Positions 5,591 to 5,958 of a DNA stretch of 5,958 nt are shown here, one piece after another. Each line of letters opens with the position of its first letter. The stretch's first letter is position 1. The notes under the pieces are model-generated. The model was not told the DNA's origin and did no database searches. It saw only the letters and a list, made by a program, of their open reading frames with translations. A program made the translations under genes and the position numbers. This stretch comes from Desulfobacula sp. (lineage in GTDB: Bacteria > Desulfobacterota > Desulfobacteria > Desulfobacterales > Desulfobacteraceae): positions 1 to 5,958 of the forward strand of contig JAOZRI010000154.1 in the NCBI GenBank assembly GCA_029940235.1, given 5' to 3'.

Positions 5591-5958
5591 CTAATAACCA
5601 AATTCATCTAATATTCTTGCATTGTCACTCCAGTTTTTTGTGACTTTAACAAATAATTTTAATAAGACCTTCTGGCCTGTCAATTGCTCAATATCTTTTC
5701 TTGCTTTTGACCCTATTTGGGTAAGCATGGAACCTTTCTTACCTATAATGATACCCTTTTGAGAATTTCTGATAACATGGATACTGGCATGGATTACAAT
5801 GAGTTTTCTTTCAATTGCAAATGAATCTATTGTGACCGCACTTGAATAGGGAATTTCCATTCCAGTCATTCTAAAGACTTTTTCCCTTATTATCTCTTTG
5901 ACCATGAATTTTTCAGATACATCTGTAAATGTCTCTTCAGGAAACAATCTATGACCTT
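5591..5958 (-). CDS. era: GTPase Era, C-terminal KH part only (5' end outside window)
   Basis: Era is an essential GTPase that binds the 3' end of 16S rRNA and assists 30S subunit maturation at the inner face of the membrane. Only the last 121 residues are visible; the GTPase domain lies beyond the right edge. The frame runs to the window end, and the TTG at 5947 is internal, because the GHRL before it continues the conserved junction equivalent to GPRYFPED. Visible features are FPEETFTDVSEKF and EIIREK (start of the KH domain), the strand LIVIHASIHVIRNSQKGIIIG with the KH GxxG loop GKKG (72-75 of the visible part), RKDIEQLTGQKVLLKLFVKV, and the family ending KNWSDN...GY. It is followed directly by the HNH gene, four bases from stop to the preferred start. 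No anomaly is seen in the visible part. Confidence 0.96.
   Translation of the reverse strand, partial: GHRLFPEETFTDVSEKFMVKEIIREKVFRMTGMEIPYSSAVTIDSFAIERKLIVIHASIHVIRNSQKGIIIGKKGSMLTQIGSKARKDIEQLTGQKVLLKLFVKVTKNWSDNARILDEFGY

Noticed and set aside
4484..5958. Defence island or mobile element built from the recombinase-like protein and the HNH nuclease
   Set aside because: The genes are convergent and separated by a terminator, the HNH gene is tied to era, and there are no methyltransferase, integrase catalytic domain, terminal repeats or attachment sites.

Overview
This is an AT-rich window with ordinary chromosomal gene order. It carries eight protein-coding genes, two of them cut by the window edges. 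No rRNA, tRNA, CRISPR array, insertion sequence or phage module was seen. The mix of UbiX, DusB-type Dus, a short single-domain QueF and Era, the AT-rich composition and the style of the proteins suggest a Gram-negative anaerobe, most likely a Desulfobacterota (Desulfobacter/Desulfobacula-like). That assignment is inference; no marker gene in the window proves it.

Layout, left to right. (1) The 3' part of ubiX (+), flavin prenyltransferase, ends at 503. (2) A convergent 14-TM DHA2-type MFS exporter gene (-) spans 587-1990. (3) A short divergent promoter region leads to a two-gene + strand unit: an unrecognised 124-aa protein (2136-2510) and a tRNA-dihydrouridine synthase of the DusB type (2544-3521). 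(4) queF (-, 3588-3989), preQ0 reductase of queuosine synthesis, converges on dus. A long hairpin between them has its right arm overlapping the queF stop codon. (5) About 490 bp (3990-4483) hold no convincing gene but contain A-tract repeats, a terminator-like hairpin on the + strand and a promoter/operator region. (6) That promoter leads to an unrecognised 256-aa protein (4484-5254) with a disordered N-terminus, a coiled coil, a Lys/Pro-rich linker and a C-terminal module resembling the DNA-binding 'recombinase' helices of large serine recombinases, but no catalytic domain. (7) A hairpin separates it from a convergent - strand pair at the right edge: the 3' part of era (KH domain) followed immediately by a small Cys4 HNH endonuclease-like gene.

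Two genes act on tRNA (dus, queF) and Era acts on 16S rRNA/30S assembly, so the window leans toward RNA modification and ribosome biogenesis. The genes lie in separate opposing transcription units and do not form one pathway. No complete new system is visible. The items most worth follow-up are the orphan coiled-coil/recombinase-helix protein with a palindrome in its promoter, the era-HNH linkage, and the small conserved-looking protein ahead of dus.
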